The position numbers and the translations under genes are program-made. The notes under the pieces were generated by a model, which was given only the letters and a program-made list of their open reading frames with translations, searched no databases and had not been told where the DNA came from. Positions 1-7,587 of a stretch of DNA of 20,308 nucleotides are shown here, in pieces (position 1 is the first letter of the stretch; each line of letters begins with the position of its first letter). The DNA comes from JABFRJ01 sp031379035 (lineage in GTDB: Bacteria; Pseudomonadota; Alphaproteobacteria; Rhizobiales; Hyphomicrobiaceae), in contig JANNEU010000458.1 of the NCBI GenBank assembly GCA_031379035.1, forward strand, positions 1 through 20,308, written 5' to 3'.

Positions 1-1139
1 CCCATCTGAGCCCCTACAATGCGTCCAAACTCTTGCTCATAGACAGAGACGGTGAGGCGGTACGTTTCCGGCACCAATTTGAGCGGCGGGGTTAGCAATT
101 CAATCTCGCCCTCTCCATCAAGGCGCTCAATATCCACACCATCGAGACTGCTGCTGAAATTGCAGCACAACAGGTCGTCTGAACGTGCGAATGAGAATAA
201 GAAATTAGGACGAAGTACCGGCTTCGGCGCGTTGTAGCGCACGCGCATCCGCACACGGTCACCAAAGTCAAAGATCGTCTTGGGTGTTCCATCACTGTCA
301 GTCATGGTGACATCGGTGATAGTGACTTGGGGCGTATCAACTTCCTGATAGTACCAGTGCGGTGCCGCAAGCCGGCAGTCCTCATCGTACAGCTTAAGCG
401 CTTCGTCTGTCGAACCATCAAAGACGACCTTGCCGCGACGCAGATAGATTGATCGTTGGCACATTGCTTTGATCGTGAACATGTTGTGCGACACAAACAG
501 GATTGTCGCGTCCCGACGTTGAAGCTGGTGCGCCACGTCCATACACTTTTTCTGGAAGGCGAAGTCGCCAACGGCCAGGACCTCATCGAGCAGTAAGATA
601 TCGGGGTCAAGGTGGGCCGCAACGCCAAAAGCGAGCCGCACATACATGCCGCTGGAGTAGCGTTTGACGGGCATATCAATGAACTCGCCCATCTCCGCGA
701 AGGCCACGATGGCATCGAACTTCCGCTCGACTTCCCGTCGCGACATCCCAAGGATCGCACCATAGAGAAATGTATTCTCGCGGCCAGTCAGTTCGCCATG
801 AAAACCGGTTCCAACCTCAATGAGCGCGCCCAACCTACCGGCAATCCGAGCCGAGCCTTCCGTTGGCGTCACAATCCGAGACAGGATCTTGAGAAGTGTG
901 CTTTTCCCCGCACCATTGAGACCGATGATCCCGACGTTCTCACCGCGACCGATCTCGAATGACGCATCCTTCAGCGCCCAGAAATGACCACTTCCATCCT
1001 CGGCAGCTTTTCTCGGCTTCAACATTGAGCCGATACCAGCTGCAATTTGGTCGCGAAGAGAATTGTGCTGCTGCTCGGGCACGCCCCTGTAGTACTGCTT
1101 GCCGACGCGATCGACAGAGATAGCGGTTTTGTAGGTCAT
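1..1139 (-). CDS. Polysaccharide ABC transporter ATP-binding protein, Wzt type (partial, runs off left edge)
   Basis: The reading frame is open from the ATG at 1139 to the window edge, about 379 codons without a stop. It encodes the cytoplasmic ATPase that drives export of an undecaprenyl-linked glycan (O-antigen, teichoic-acid or capsule type). Visible motifs are Walker A GLNGAGKST (residues 73-81), ABC signature YSSGM (161-165), Walker B ILLLDE (181-186) and the H-loop His in FVSHN (about 218). After about residue 250 a second region rich in beta-strand-like sequence follows. This fits the C-terminal carbohydrate-binding domain of Wzt proteins, which recognises the finished chain end; that assignment rests on position and length. 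The ATG overlaps the stop of the permease gene by 4 bases, so the two are probably translationally coupled. The C-terminus is missing because of the window edge, not because of a lesion. Confidence 0.93.
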   Translation of the reverse strand, partial: MTYKTAISVDRVGKQYYRGVPEQQHNSLRDQIAAGIGSMLKPRKAAEDGSGHFWALKDASFEIGRGENVGIIGLNGAGKSTLLKILSRIVTPTEGSARIAGRLGALIEVGTGFHGELTGRENTFLYGAILGMSRREVERKFDAIVAFAEMGEFIDMPVKRYSSGMYVRLAFGVAAHLDPDILLLDEVLAVGDFAFQKKCMDVAHQLQRRDATILFVSHNMFTIKAMCQRSIYLRRGKVVFDGSTDEALKLYDEDCRLAAPHWYYQEVDTPQVTITDVTMTDSDGTPKTIFDFGDRVRMRVRYNAPKPVLRPNFLFSFARSDDLLCCNFSSSLDGVDIERLDGEGEIELLTPPLKLVPETYRLTVSVYEQEFGRIVGAQM

Positions 1140-2041
1140 ATCGTGTCCGCGAACGTACGTTCCATGCGCTTAAAGAAGATAAGGCCGCTGGCAACCACGA
1201 CAAGAACGATGACGCAGCTAATCAAAAAGGCACCAGGATAAACGCTTGTATTTCCAAGGATCGCCCATCTCCAACCTTCTATGATGCCAACCATCGGATT
1301 GATCGAGTAGAGCGGACGCCAAGCCTCAGGAATCGCGCTGAGTGGGTAGACGATCGGCGTCGCATACATCCATATCTGGATGATAAACGGCACGGTATGC
1401 TTGATATCGCGAAATCGCACGTTGATCGGAGCGAGCCAGAGCCCAACACCGAGTGCCATGAGGCCGGTCATCGCAATCAGCAACGGCAGAGTTATAATTC
1501 TCCAAGACGGCATCATGCCATAAAAAAGCATCAAACCGACCAAGACAACGAAGGCGATAACAAGGTCCAATACGGGCGCCAAAGCACCCGACAGCGGTAT
1601 CACCAGGCGGGGGAAATAGACTTTGCGGATAAGTTCGGCATCACCGACAATACCGGTCGAGCAGCGCCGCAGGGCCTCTGCGAAATAGGTCCAAGGTAGA
1701 ACGCCCGCGAAAGCGAAAACCGGATAGGGAAAGCCGTCTGACGGCAACTTCACCATGTAACCAAAGATGATCGAAAATATAACCACGGCGAGCAATGGCT
1801 GTATGATAGCCCACGCGGCCCCAAGCGCCGCCTGCTTGTAGACCACTTGAATATCACGTTTAACGAGTACGACGAGGAGCTCGCGATAGCGCCAGAGCGT
1901 CGACAGCTCAAGATCGAACAGTCCTTTGCTCGGTCTGATTTCAAGGATCTCAGGACCAGCTGTGGGCGCAGGTGTGTTTTGTGCGGTAGGCTCTGTATGC
2001 ACGATGCGCCCGATTGATGCTGTCATTTGGCCGTCTGTCAC
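1136..2041 (-). CDS. Polysaccharide ABC transporter permease, Wzm type (ABC-2)
   Basis: This is the integral membrane half of the exporter whose ATPase follows directly. About 300 residues with six hydrophobic stretches in the C-terminal 240 residues match the ABC-2 permease family used for O-antigen, capsule and teichoic-acid export. The hydrophilic N-terminus leads into LWRYRELLVVLVKRDI, a typical amphipathic entry segment, and the conserved LPWTYFAEAL and YATPIVYPLSAIP regions are present. The frame is open to a GTG at 2065. I prefer the GTG at 2041: it overlaps the upstream stop as GTGA and has a G-rich AAAGGGGG about 10 bases before it. An ATG at 2026 is also possible. The substrate is inferred to be the amino-sugar glycan made by the neighbouring enzymes. 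Confidence 0.92.
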   Translation of the reverse strand: MTDGQMTASIGRIVHTEPTAQNTPAPTAGPEILEIRPSKGLFDLELSTLWRYRELLVVLVKRDIQVVYKQAALGAAWAIIQPLLAVVIFSIIFGYMVKLPSDGFPYPVFAFAGVLPWTYFAEALRRCSTGIVGDAELIRKVYFPRLVIPLSGALAPVLDLVIAFVVLVGLMLFYGMMPSWRIITLPLLIAMTGLMALGVGLWLAPINVRFRDIKHTVPFIIQIWMYATPIVYPLSAIPEAWRPLYSINPMVGIIEGWRWAILGNTSVYPGAFLISCVIVLVVVASGLIFFKRMERTFADTI

Positions 2042-3192
2042 GCTGCACATGCCCCCTTTAAGCACTCGACCACGTAGTCCTGATCGTTATCTGTCATCTG
2101 ATGATAAAGCGGAAGTATAATCGCACAGTCCTGCGCTACCTCAGACTGCGGCAGGCTCACGCGCTCAGACTGACCAGTATCGGATATCCCGCTATAAGCG
2201 CTTTCGCGGTGACTGCACATGATGCCACGCCGCGTTGCAATCCCCTTGTCTAGCAGCGCTTGCATGACATCCACTTGGATGCAGCGCGATGGCAGGCGAA
2301 TACAAAAGCTCTGCCAATTGCTTCTCGCATAAGCCGGCTCTTGCGGGATGCCTAGTCCTGGAACACCCGCGAGCAGATCTCGGTACCTCCCAGCCAACCG
2401 CCGGCGAGTATCAACGATTTCGGCCAGACGCTTCAATTGTACCCGTCCGACTGCCGCTTGTATGTCGGTCATGCGGTAGTTGTAGCCGAGCACCGGGTAG
2501 GTCTCGAAGATCACCTGACTTGCCGCATGCCGTACGGTGTCGGGCACGCTCATGCCATGCTGGCGCAACTTACGAAATACGGCATCAAAATCGGGGTTAA
2601 TAGTCGTCAGCATACCCCCATCGCCGGTATTCATCAGCTTGCGCGGATGAAATGAGAAGCATGCAATGTCGCCACGCGGGCGACCGATACGCTCCCACTT
2701 TCCCTGCCAGAGGATCTCACTGCCGGCCGCGCACGCAGCATCTTCGATGACGACCAGCCGATGCTTGCGGGCTACCTCAAGGATCGACGCTAGATCGCAC
2801 GGCATACCCATCTGGTGCACACAAAGAATGGCCTTTGTGCGTGGCGTAATAGCGACTTCGATCTTGCTGACCGCTATGTTGTAGGTCTCTTGGTCGATGT
2901 CGACGAACACCGGCACAGCATTGCAATAGCGAATAGCATTAGCCGTCGCGATAAACGAGTGGCTGACGGTAATCACCTCGTCACCCGGTTGAACACCGGA
3001 GGCAATCAGCGCCAGATGCAGCGCAGCCGTGCAGTTCGACACAGCACACGCGTGTGGAGCGCCGACAAAATCTGCGAACTCCCTTTCGAATGCGGCAACT
3101 TCCGGCCCTTGGGTTGTCCACCCACTTAGGATGACGCGCCCAGCGGCCTGCGCTTCAGCGTCATCCATAACAGACTTCATGATCGGTATCAT
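2038..3192 (-). CDS. DegT/DnrJ/EryC1/StrS family sugar aminotransferase (first)
   Basis: A PLP-dependent aminotransferase of about 384 residues that would convert a keto sugar nucleotide into an amino sugar. The PLP-binding Asp lies in VVIEDAAC (Asp about 151) and the Schiff-base Lys in SFHPRKLMNTGDGG (Lys about 185); both are intact. The CVHQMGMPCD segment resembles perosamine-synthase-like members, but the exact sugar cannot be read from the sequence. The frame is open to a GTG at 3219. I chose the ATG at 3192 because it overlaps the epimerase stop as ATGA and gives MIPIMKS, a normal family N-terminus. It lies between the epimerase and the Wzm permease, so its product is probably incorporated into the glycan exported by Wzm/Wzt. 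Confidence 0.92.
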   Translation of the reverse strand: MIPIMKSVMDDAEAQAAGRVILSGWTTQGPEVAAFEREFADFVGAPHACAVSNCTAALHLALIASGVQPGDEVITVSHSFIATANAIRYCNAVPVFVDIDQETYNIAVSKIEVAITPRTKAILCVHQMGMPCDLASILEVARKHRLVVIEDAACAAGSEILWQGKWERIGRPRGDIACFSFHPRKLMNTGDGGMLTTINPDFDAVFRKLRQHGMSVPDTVRHAASQVIFETYPVLGYNYRMTDIQAAVGRVQLKRLAEIVDTRRRLAGRYRDLLAGVPGLGIPQEPAYARSNWQSFCIRLPSRCIQVDVMQALLDKGIATRRGIMCSHRESAYSGISDTGQSERVSLPQSEVAQDCAIILPLYHQMTDNDQDYVVECLKGACAA

Positions 3193-4160
3193 TGGAACAT
3201 GGCCCGATTTGTACTCCACCAGTCCACCAACCGCCGCAGTCCCTCGTCCAGCGTCACCTCTGACCGAAAGCCAAGCATCGCCTCAGCTTTACTGACGTCG
3301 GCGAGCCGCCGCGAGACGGGATTGATCTTTCGTTCTTCGACGTATTCTGGCTCAAGGTTTGAGCCCATGACACGGAGAAGCGCCCTGGCAAGATCGTCGA
3401 GACTGGTTTCAACACCACTCGCTACGTTGAAAACGTCGTCGCTCACATCCGACTTCAGTGCCAAGATATTTGCGCGTGCGATATCCTCAACGTAGATGAA
3501 ATCCATTGTCTGCTTGCCATCACCAAAGATAACCGGCGGCTTTCCCGTCGCAATGCGATCCATCCAACGGATCAAGACTTCCGTGTATTTTCCATGCAGA
3601 TCCATGCGCGGGCCATAAACGTTGAAATATCTAAGCGCGACATAAGGCAATCCGTACATATCGTTGAATGAGCGCAAAAGCCCTTCAAGCATGATCTTGC
3701 TTGCGCCATACCATGTCCGGTTGTTGTAGGGATGATGGTCCTCGCGAGTAGGAAAGTGATCAGCGAGGCCATAGATGGAGGCGGTCGAGGCCGTGAGAAC
3801 CTTGCGAACGCCGGCAGCCTGCGCCGCTTCCAAAACGTTGAAGCTGCCATCACACATGACGCCAAGGGCCGCTCGCGGCTCGGCGGCACATGCTGTTATC
3901 CGCAAAGTCGCCATGTGAATCACAGCATCAATTCCATCCATGACTTTGCGGGTCGCCTCGACGTCGCGGATATCTCCACGAACGAGCTTCGTCCTCCGAT
4001 CCGATAGCGCGCCATCGACGTTTGACAACGTCCCGCGCTCCAGATTGTCAAAAATGACGATCTCTTTTGGGCGAGCGTCCCGCAACAGCATGTCAATCGT
4101 TGTCGAGCCAATTAGCCCGCAACCGCCAGTCACCAATATGCGTGCTCCGTCCAGGTTCAT
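3189..4160 (-). CDS. NAD-dependent epimerase/dehydratase (extended SDR, sugar nucleotide)
   Basis: An extended short-chain dehydrogenase of 323 residues acting on a nucleotide sugar, either as a 4-epimerase or as a dehydratase. The N-terminal Rossmann motif TGGCGLIGS (residues about 11-19), the STASIYG serine region and the catalytic YGASK motif are all present, as is RYFNVYGPRMD, typical of UDP-sugar epimerases. The start ATG has AAGGA about 11 bases upstream. The stop overlaps the next gene by 4 bases, and 83 bases separate it from the upstream aminotransferase. Candidate substrates are UDP-hexose, UDP-hexuronate or dTDP-hexose; the sequence alone does not decide. Its place between two aminotransferases suggests it prepares a keto or epimerised intermediate for the same glycan. 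Confidence 0.92.
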   Translation of the reverse strand: MNLDGARILVTGGCGLIGSTTIDMLLRDARPKEIVIFDNLERGTLSNVDGALSDRRTKLVRGDIRDVEATRKVMDGIDAVIHMATLRITACAAEPRAALGVMCDGSFNVLEAAQAAGVRKVLTASTASIYGLADHFPTREDHHPYNNRTWYGASKIMLEGLLRSFNDMYGLPYVALRYFNVYGPRMDLHGKYTEVLIRWMDRIATGKPPVIFGDGKQTMDFIYVEDIARANILALKSDVSDDVFNVASGVETSLDDLARALLRVMGSNLEPEYVEERKINPVSRRLADVSKAEAMLGFRSEVTLDEGLRRLVDWWSTNRAMFQ

Positions 4161-4243
4161 TGAAAAGTGGTCCTTGGGTTGCTGGGCAGTAGACCGTCAG
4201 TGGTTCGTCAGAGTTCAAGTCATTCAGTAACGCCAGTGGCGGT

Positions 4244-5362
4244 TCAGGACACTGCCACCGTCAATTCCGCGCACGCTTCAGTCAGAGCCTCAATCACGCT
4301 GACCCGCGCCGCTGCACCGAGCTCGGGGTAGATTGGGAGAGAAAGAACTTCGCGCGCTGCCGTCTCTGAGTGAGGAAAATCACCACGCCGATAGCCAAGG
4401 TCAGCATACGCCGGCAGTAGGTGGACGGGGGTCGGGTAATGGATGCCGGTCTCGATTCCCTTTTTGCGCATGAAGGCCTGCACTTCGCTGCGCTGTTTCA
4501 CCCGAGTAGCGTAAATGTGGTAGACATGCCGTGCGTCTGCCATCGCATAGGGTGCTGGCAATACAGCAGCAGCCATCAGGTGATTGTAGTGTGCTGCAGC
4601 TTGCCGCCGAGCCTCGGTCCAAGCCTCCAGGTGACGTAATTTAACGCGCAACACTGCTGCTTGGATCGTCTCCAGCCGGTAGTTGTAGCCCTTGAGGACG
4701 TGCTCATATTTTTTCTCCGCACCCCAGTCGCGCAACATGCGAATCTTGCGAGTGAAGTCCGGGTTCGATGTCACGACGATCCCCGCATCGCCGTAGGCGC
4801 CTAGGTTCTTGCCCGGGTAGAAACTGAAGCAGGCCATATCGCCCATGCTCCCGGCGCGTCTACCTTGGTACTCGGCACCGTGCGCCTGCGCTGCATCCTC
4901 AATGACAACGAGACCGTGACGACGCGCGATGGCAAGCAAGGGGTCCATGTCGGCAGTTTGGCCATAGAGATGAACGGGGAGTATCGCCTTGGTGCGTGGC
5001 GTGATCGCGGCCTCAATTTGGGTGACGTCGATGTTGAAGGTGCGCGGATCAATATCGACCAAGACTGGGCGCGCGCCCGTGTAGTGAATGGCGGCTACAC
5101 TGGCAACGAACGTGAATGGCACTGTGATCACTTCGTCGCCAGGTCCAACGTCAGCGGCCAAAAGCGCTAGATGGAGTGCGCTCGTCCCTGAATTGACGCC
5201 AATAGCAAATGCGGTTTCGCAGTACGTAGCGAACTCGTCCTCAAAGGCAGACGTTTCGGCACCAAGCGTATACTGCCCCTTCTCGAAAACGCTCTCGATA
5301 GCCGCAGAGATCTCGCCCCGAATGCTGGAGTATTGTGCCTTCAGATCAAGAAAAGGAACCAT
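4244..5362 (-). CDS. DegT/DnrJ/EryC1/StrS aminotransferase, WbpE-like (second)
   Basis: A second PLP-dependent sugar aminotransferase, about 372 residues. The PLP Asp is in VVIEDAAQAHGAEY (about 156) and the Lys in FYPGKNLGAYGD (about 185). MVPFLDLKAQY is the usual N-terminus of WbpE/WlbC and QdtB/FdtB-type 3-aminotransferases. The longest frame begins at 5407, but that extension lies inside the oxidoreductase gene; the ATG at 5362 follows the upstream TGA by one base. Next to a Gfo/Idh dehydrogenase and a hexapeptide acetyltransferase, it would transaminate the C3 keto group made by the dehydrogenase, giving a 3-amino sugar that is then acetylated. A 3-amino-6-deoxyhexose role (QdtB/FdtB) is the main alternative, but no FdtA/QdtA isomerase is visible here. 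Confidence 0.93.
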   Translation of the reverse strand: MVPFLDLKAQYSSIRGEISAAIESVFEKGQYTLGAETSAFEDEFATYCETAFAIGVNSGTSALHLALLAADVGPGDEVITVPFTFVASVAAIHYTGARPVLVDIDPRTFNIDVTQIEAAITPRTKAILPVHLYGQTADMDPLLAIARRHGLVVIEDAAQAHGAEYQGRRAGSMGDMACFSFYPGKNLGAYGDAGIVVTSNPDFTRKIRMLRDWGAEKKYEHVLKGYNYRLETIQAAVLRVKLRHLEAWTEARRQAAAHYNHLMAAAVLPAPYAMADARHVYHIYATRVKQRSEVQAFMRKKGIETGIHYPTPVHLLPAYADLGYRRGDFPHSETAAREVLSLPIYPELGAAARVSVIEALTEACAELTVAVS

Positions 5363-5363
5363 G

Positions 5364-6386
5364 TCAGTCGCGCCTTGGTGGTAGATGAATTGTCTCTCCG
5401 CGGCCACGCATGGAGCTGGTCGCCGCTTCGATCAGCTCGACAACACGCAGCCCCGAGCGCCCGTCGGTGATTGACGTGCGTTTGTTCTCGATACAATCAA
5501 TGAAGTGCTGTCCCTCGAACCGCAGCGCCTCAGTACCGTCGAGTTTCGGCGCCCACATATCGCCGGTGCGGTAACCAACGCGCATTTCGTGGATCTGGTC
5601 GGGGTCCGTGCTGCACATCACACCTTTGTCGTAAATCTTGACCTTCTCGCTCGGTTCGAGGTCGTTGTAGGTGATCATTTTCTTGCTGCCGCCAAGAAGC
5701 ACCTGCCGCACTTTAACGGGTGCCAGCCAGCTGACGTTCGTGTGCGCAATCGCGCCGGAGTCATAGAAAAGCGTAATGTAAGCGAGGTTCTCTTGTGTTT
5801 CCGGGATATGCCGCGTTCCACTCGCTGAGACAGCAACAGGATGCTCGTCCAAGAGATAGTCGAGAATTGCAAAGTCGTGCGCACCAAGATCGGAGATAAC
5901 GTTCACGTCGCGCTGGAACAAGCCAAGGTTCACGCGAACCGAGTCGTAGTAGTAGATCTTGCCGAGATCTCCGCTCGCAATCACGTCTTTGATCTTGCGA
6001 ACAGAGCCCGTATAGATAAACGTATGGTCAATGTGGAGCACTCGTTTCTGCTTTTCAGCCTCGTCAACAAGCTTGCGCGCCTGTAGCGATGTTTCGGTCA
6101 TCGGTTTGGCGAGCCAGACATGTTTGCCAGCTTTCAATGCCGCAAGCGCGATCTCGAAATGAGTGTTGACGGGGGTTGCAATCGCGACGGCGTCGATGCC
6201 GGGATCTCGCAGCACATCATGCATCGCAGTCGTTGTCCGTATTGACGGATAACGAGCTGTGATGAGGTCAAGTTTCTTGCGGTCAAGGTCAGCGACCGCG
6301 ACAACTTTTGCACCCGGCAGTTCGACGAAATTGCGAACTAAGTTGGGGCCCCAATACCCGTAACCGATGACGGCAATCTTAAGCAT
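5364..6386 (-). CDS. Gfo/Idh/MocA family oxidoreductase, WbpB/WlbA-like
   Basis: An NAD(P)-dependent sugar-nucleotide dehydrogenase, 340 residues, with an N-terminal Rossmann motif GYGYWGPN (residues 8-15) and the Gfo/Idh/MocA C-terminal domain beginning near SVRKIKDV. By context it would oxidise C3 of a UDP-N-acetylhexosaminuronate, feeding the aminotransferase that starts one base after its stop. The usual EKP motif reads AKP here (Ala93-Lys94-Pro95): the Lys is kept but the preceding Glu codon is GCC. The start ATG has only a weak AGGC about 11 bases upstream. It lies 63 bases downstream of the acetyltransferase, in the same operon. The substrate is inferred from gene neighbours rather than read from the sequence. 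Confidence 0.93.
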   Translation of the reverse strand: MLKIAVIGYGYWGPNLVRNFVELPGAKVVAVADLDRKKLDLITARYPSIRTTTAMHDVLRDPGIDAVAIATPVNTHFEIALAALKAGKHVWLAKPMTETSLQARKLVDEAEKQKRVLHIDHTFIYTGSVRKIKDVIASGDLGKIYYYDSVRVNLGLFQRDVNVISDLGAHDFAILDYLLDEHPVAVSASGTRHIPETQENLAYITLFYDSGAIAHTNVSWLAPVKVRQVLLGGSKKMITYNDLEPSEKVKIYDKGVMCSTDPDQIHEMRVGYRTGDMWAPKLDGTEALRFEGQHFIDCIENKRTSITDGRSGLRVVELIEAATSSMRGRGETIHLPPRRD

Positions 6387-6449
6387 TGATTTATACGCCT
6401 ACGAAGACAAGTGCTATGAGCTCGAGATGCAGGCAAGACCATTTCTGCG

Positions 6450-6932
6450 CTAAGGTCGACGGTCGCGAACCCCAGGTTGACCCCGCGCCGGTACACCTGC
6501 GACAACCGCGAAATCTGGCACATCCCTGGTAACGACTGCGCCAGCACCGACCATGGCACCTGTCCCAATCGTCACCCCAGCGACGATGGTCGCGTTTGAC
6601 CCAATGCTGGCTCGCCGCTTGATCAACGTGGGCGTGAGCGTCCAGTCGCTTTCAGTTTGGGGTGAGCCGTCTTCATTAGTTGCCCGCGGAAAGCGGTCGT
6701 TGGTGAACATCACGCCATGACCGACAAAGACTTCATCCTCGATCGTTACACCCTCACATACGAACGTGTGCGACGAGATCTTGCAACGTTCGCCGATGGA
6801 TGAATTTTTTTGTATTTCGACGAATGCCCCGATGCGCGTTTCAGCGCCGATCACGCACCCATAGAGGTTGACCAAAGTGGGTTGTGGAATTTTCACGTCG
6901 CGACCGAGCACGACCGTTTCAGAAATTGGCAT
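6450..6932 (-). CDS. Hexapeptide-repeat N-acetyltransferase, WbpD-like
   Basis: A left-handed beta-helix acyltransferase of about 160 residues. Repeated hexapeptide units are visible (GCVIGAETRIGAFVEI, GVTIEDEVFVGHGV, GVTIGTGAMVGAGAVV), with the family loop MFTNDRFPRA and the terminal GVPAR. Members of this WbpD/WlbB/QdtC group transfer acetyl from acetyl-CoA to the amino group of a UDP- or dTDP-amino sugar. The frame is open to 7046, but the first 38 residues have no hexapeptide character; I prefer the ATG at 6932, which has GGGA about 10 bases upstream. It is the first gene of the leftward operon, so the promoter should lie between 6933 and about 7200. The C-terminus is slightly shorter than in WbpD. 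Confidence 0.88.
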   Translation of the reverse strand: MPISETVVLGRDVKIPQPTLVNLYGCVIGAETRIGAFVEIQKNSSIGERCKISSHTFVCEGVTIEDEVFVGHGVMFTNDRFPRATNEDGSPQTESDWTLTPTLIKRRASIGSNATIVAGVTIGTGAMVGAGAVVTRDVPDFAVVAGVPARGQPGVRDRRP

Positions 6933-7166
6933 GGCCGATCCCAGACGAGTACTATTGATGTCGACCGCAGAGGGCTTCCGGCATTGCCGCAACACCGCCG
7001 TCACTGAGGCGCACAGAGATCCTTCCCAGCGGCCCTTGCATCGCACAGCTAGAGTGCCCAGACAGCGCCGTCGCTACCGGCTGCTCGTCGCCTTGAAAGC
7101 GTTCTGATATAATGATGGTAGGCGCGTGCGCGCAGGGTGTCGACGCGGGTTTTTGCAGTACGGGTG

Positions 7167-7184
7167 GAGCGACTTTTGTCGCTC
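7167..7184. repeat. Perfect inverted repeat (hairpin) in divergent intergenic region
   Basis: GAGCGAC at 7167-7173 and GTCGCTC at 7178-7184 are perfect complements around a TTTT loop. No T-tract follows on either strand, so a terminator role is not supported; an operator or RNA hairpin in an untranslated leader is possible. A smaller GCAT/ATGC repeat follows at once. Confidence 0.5.
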
Positions 7185-7379
7185 GCATCGAATGCGGTGA
7201 TAGAAAGAGGTATGCATGTACGACTATTGCCAAGATGCGTGAGGGCATCTCCAAGGATTAGCCTTCTCCGAAGGTTGTTTCGGCCCATCCCTGGGTACGG
7301 AAAACTGCACCTCTGCGTGATAATTGCGCGCCCGTGGGAGAAGACCGGCCAGCAGCAGCCAAACGCCTAGTTAAATCCA

Positions 7380-7437
7380 AGCCCGGAGATAACCGCCTTA
7401 GCCGCCGGGCTCCACCTCTATAGCCAAGCGGCGAGGT
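7380..7437. repeat. Two consecutive stem-loop candidates upstream of the ExoP-like gene
   Basis: AGCCCGG (7380-7386) pairs with CCGGGCT (7405-7411). It is followed directly by ACCTC (7414-7418) pairing with GAGGT (7433-7437), the latter enclosing an inner GCC-AAGC-GGC stem. Two structured elements in tandem about 150 bases before a start codon could be a structured mRNA leader, but they match no riboswitch family I know. Confidence 0.4.
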
Positions 7438-7587
7438 CTAAGGCAGATAGAAACGGGCACGCTTGAGCCAGTGATCGGCGTCCGCTTCTGCCGAGTTGGA
7501 TTGCTCAAGTCCGCGTGTGGCACAAAATATCGAAACCATGCTGCGGCATTGGTTTTGTCAGAAAATATGGGATAGGAACGGCGGAGG

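Larger units (their letters stand above)
6933..7587. other. Divergent intergenic region between the two glycan operons
   Basis: This 655-base stretch separates the leftward amino-sugar/ABC operon from the rightward ExoP-like operon and should contain both promoters. I find no convincing gene in it. Structures seen: a perfect 7-bp hairpin at 7167-7184 (GAGCGAC, loop TTTT, GTCGCTC); a 7-bp inverted repeat at 7380-7411 (AGCCCGG/CCGGGCT, 18-base loop); and a nested hairpin at 7414-7437 (ACCTC/GAGGT around GCC-AAGC-GGC). A perfect TATAAT occurs at 7108-7113 on the plus strand, but the matching -35 position is poor. No known riboswitch consensus could be recognised. Confidence 0.6.

Noticed and set aside
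302..763. Minus-strand frame of 153 codons
   Set aside because: It lies in another frame inside the Wzt ATPase gene, whose own frame carries Walker A, signature, Walker B and H-loop motifs.
7137..7370. 77-codon plus-strand frame in the divergent intergenic region
   Set aside because: It has no ribosome site, its composition is not protein-like, and it contains the hairpin at 7167-7184.
7505..7530. TGGCAC resembling the -24 element of a sigma-54 promoter
   Set aside because: The required GC dinucleotide at the -12 position is absent at the correct spacing.
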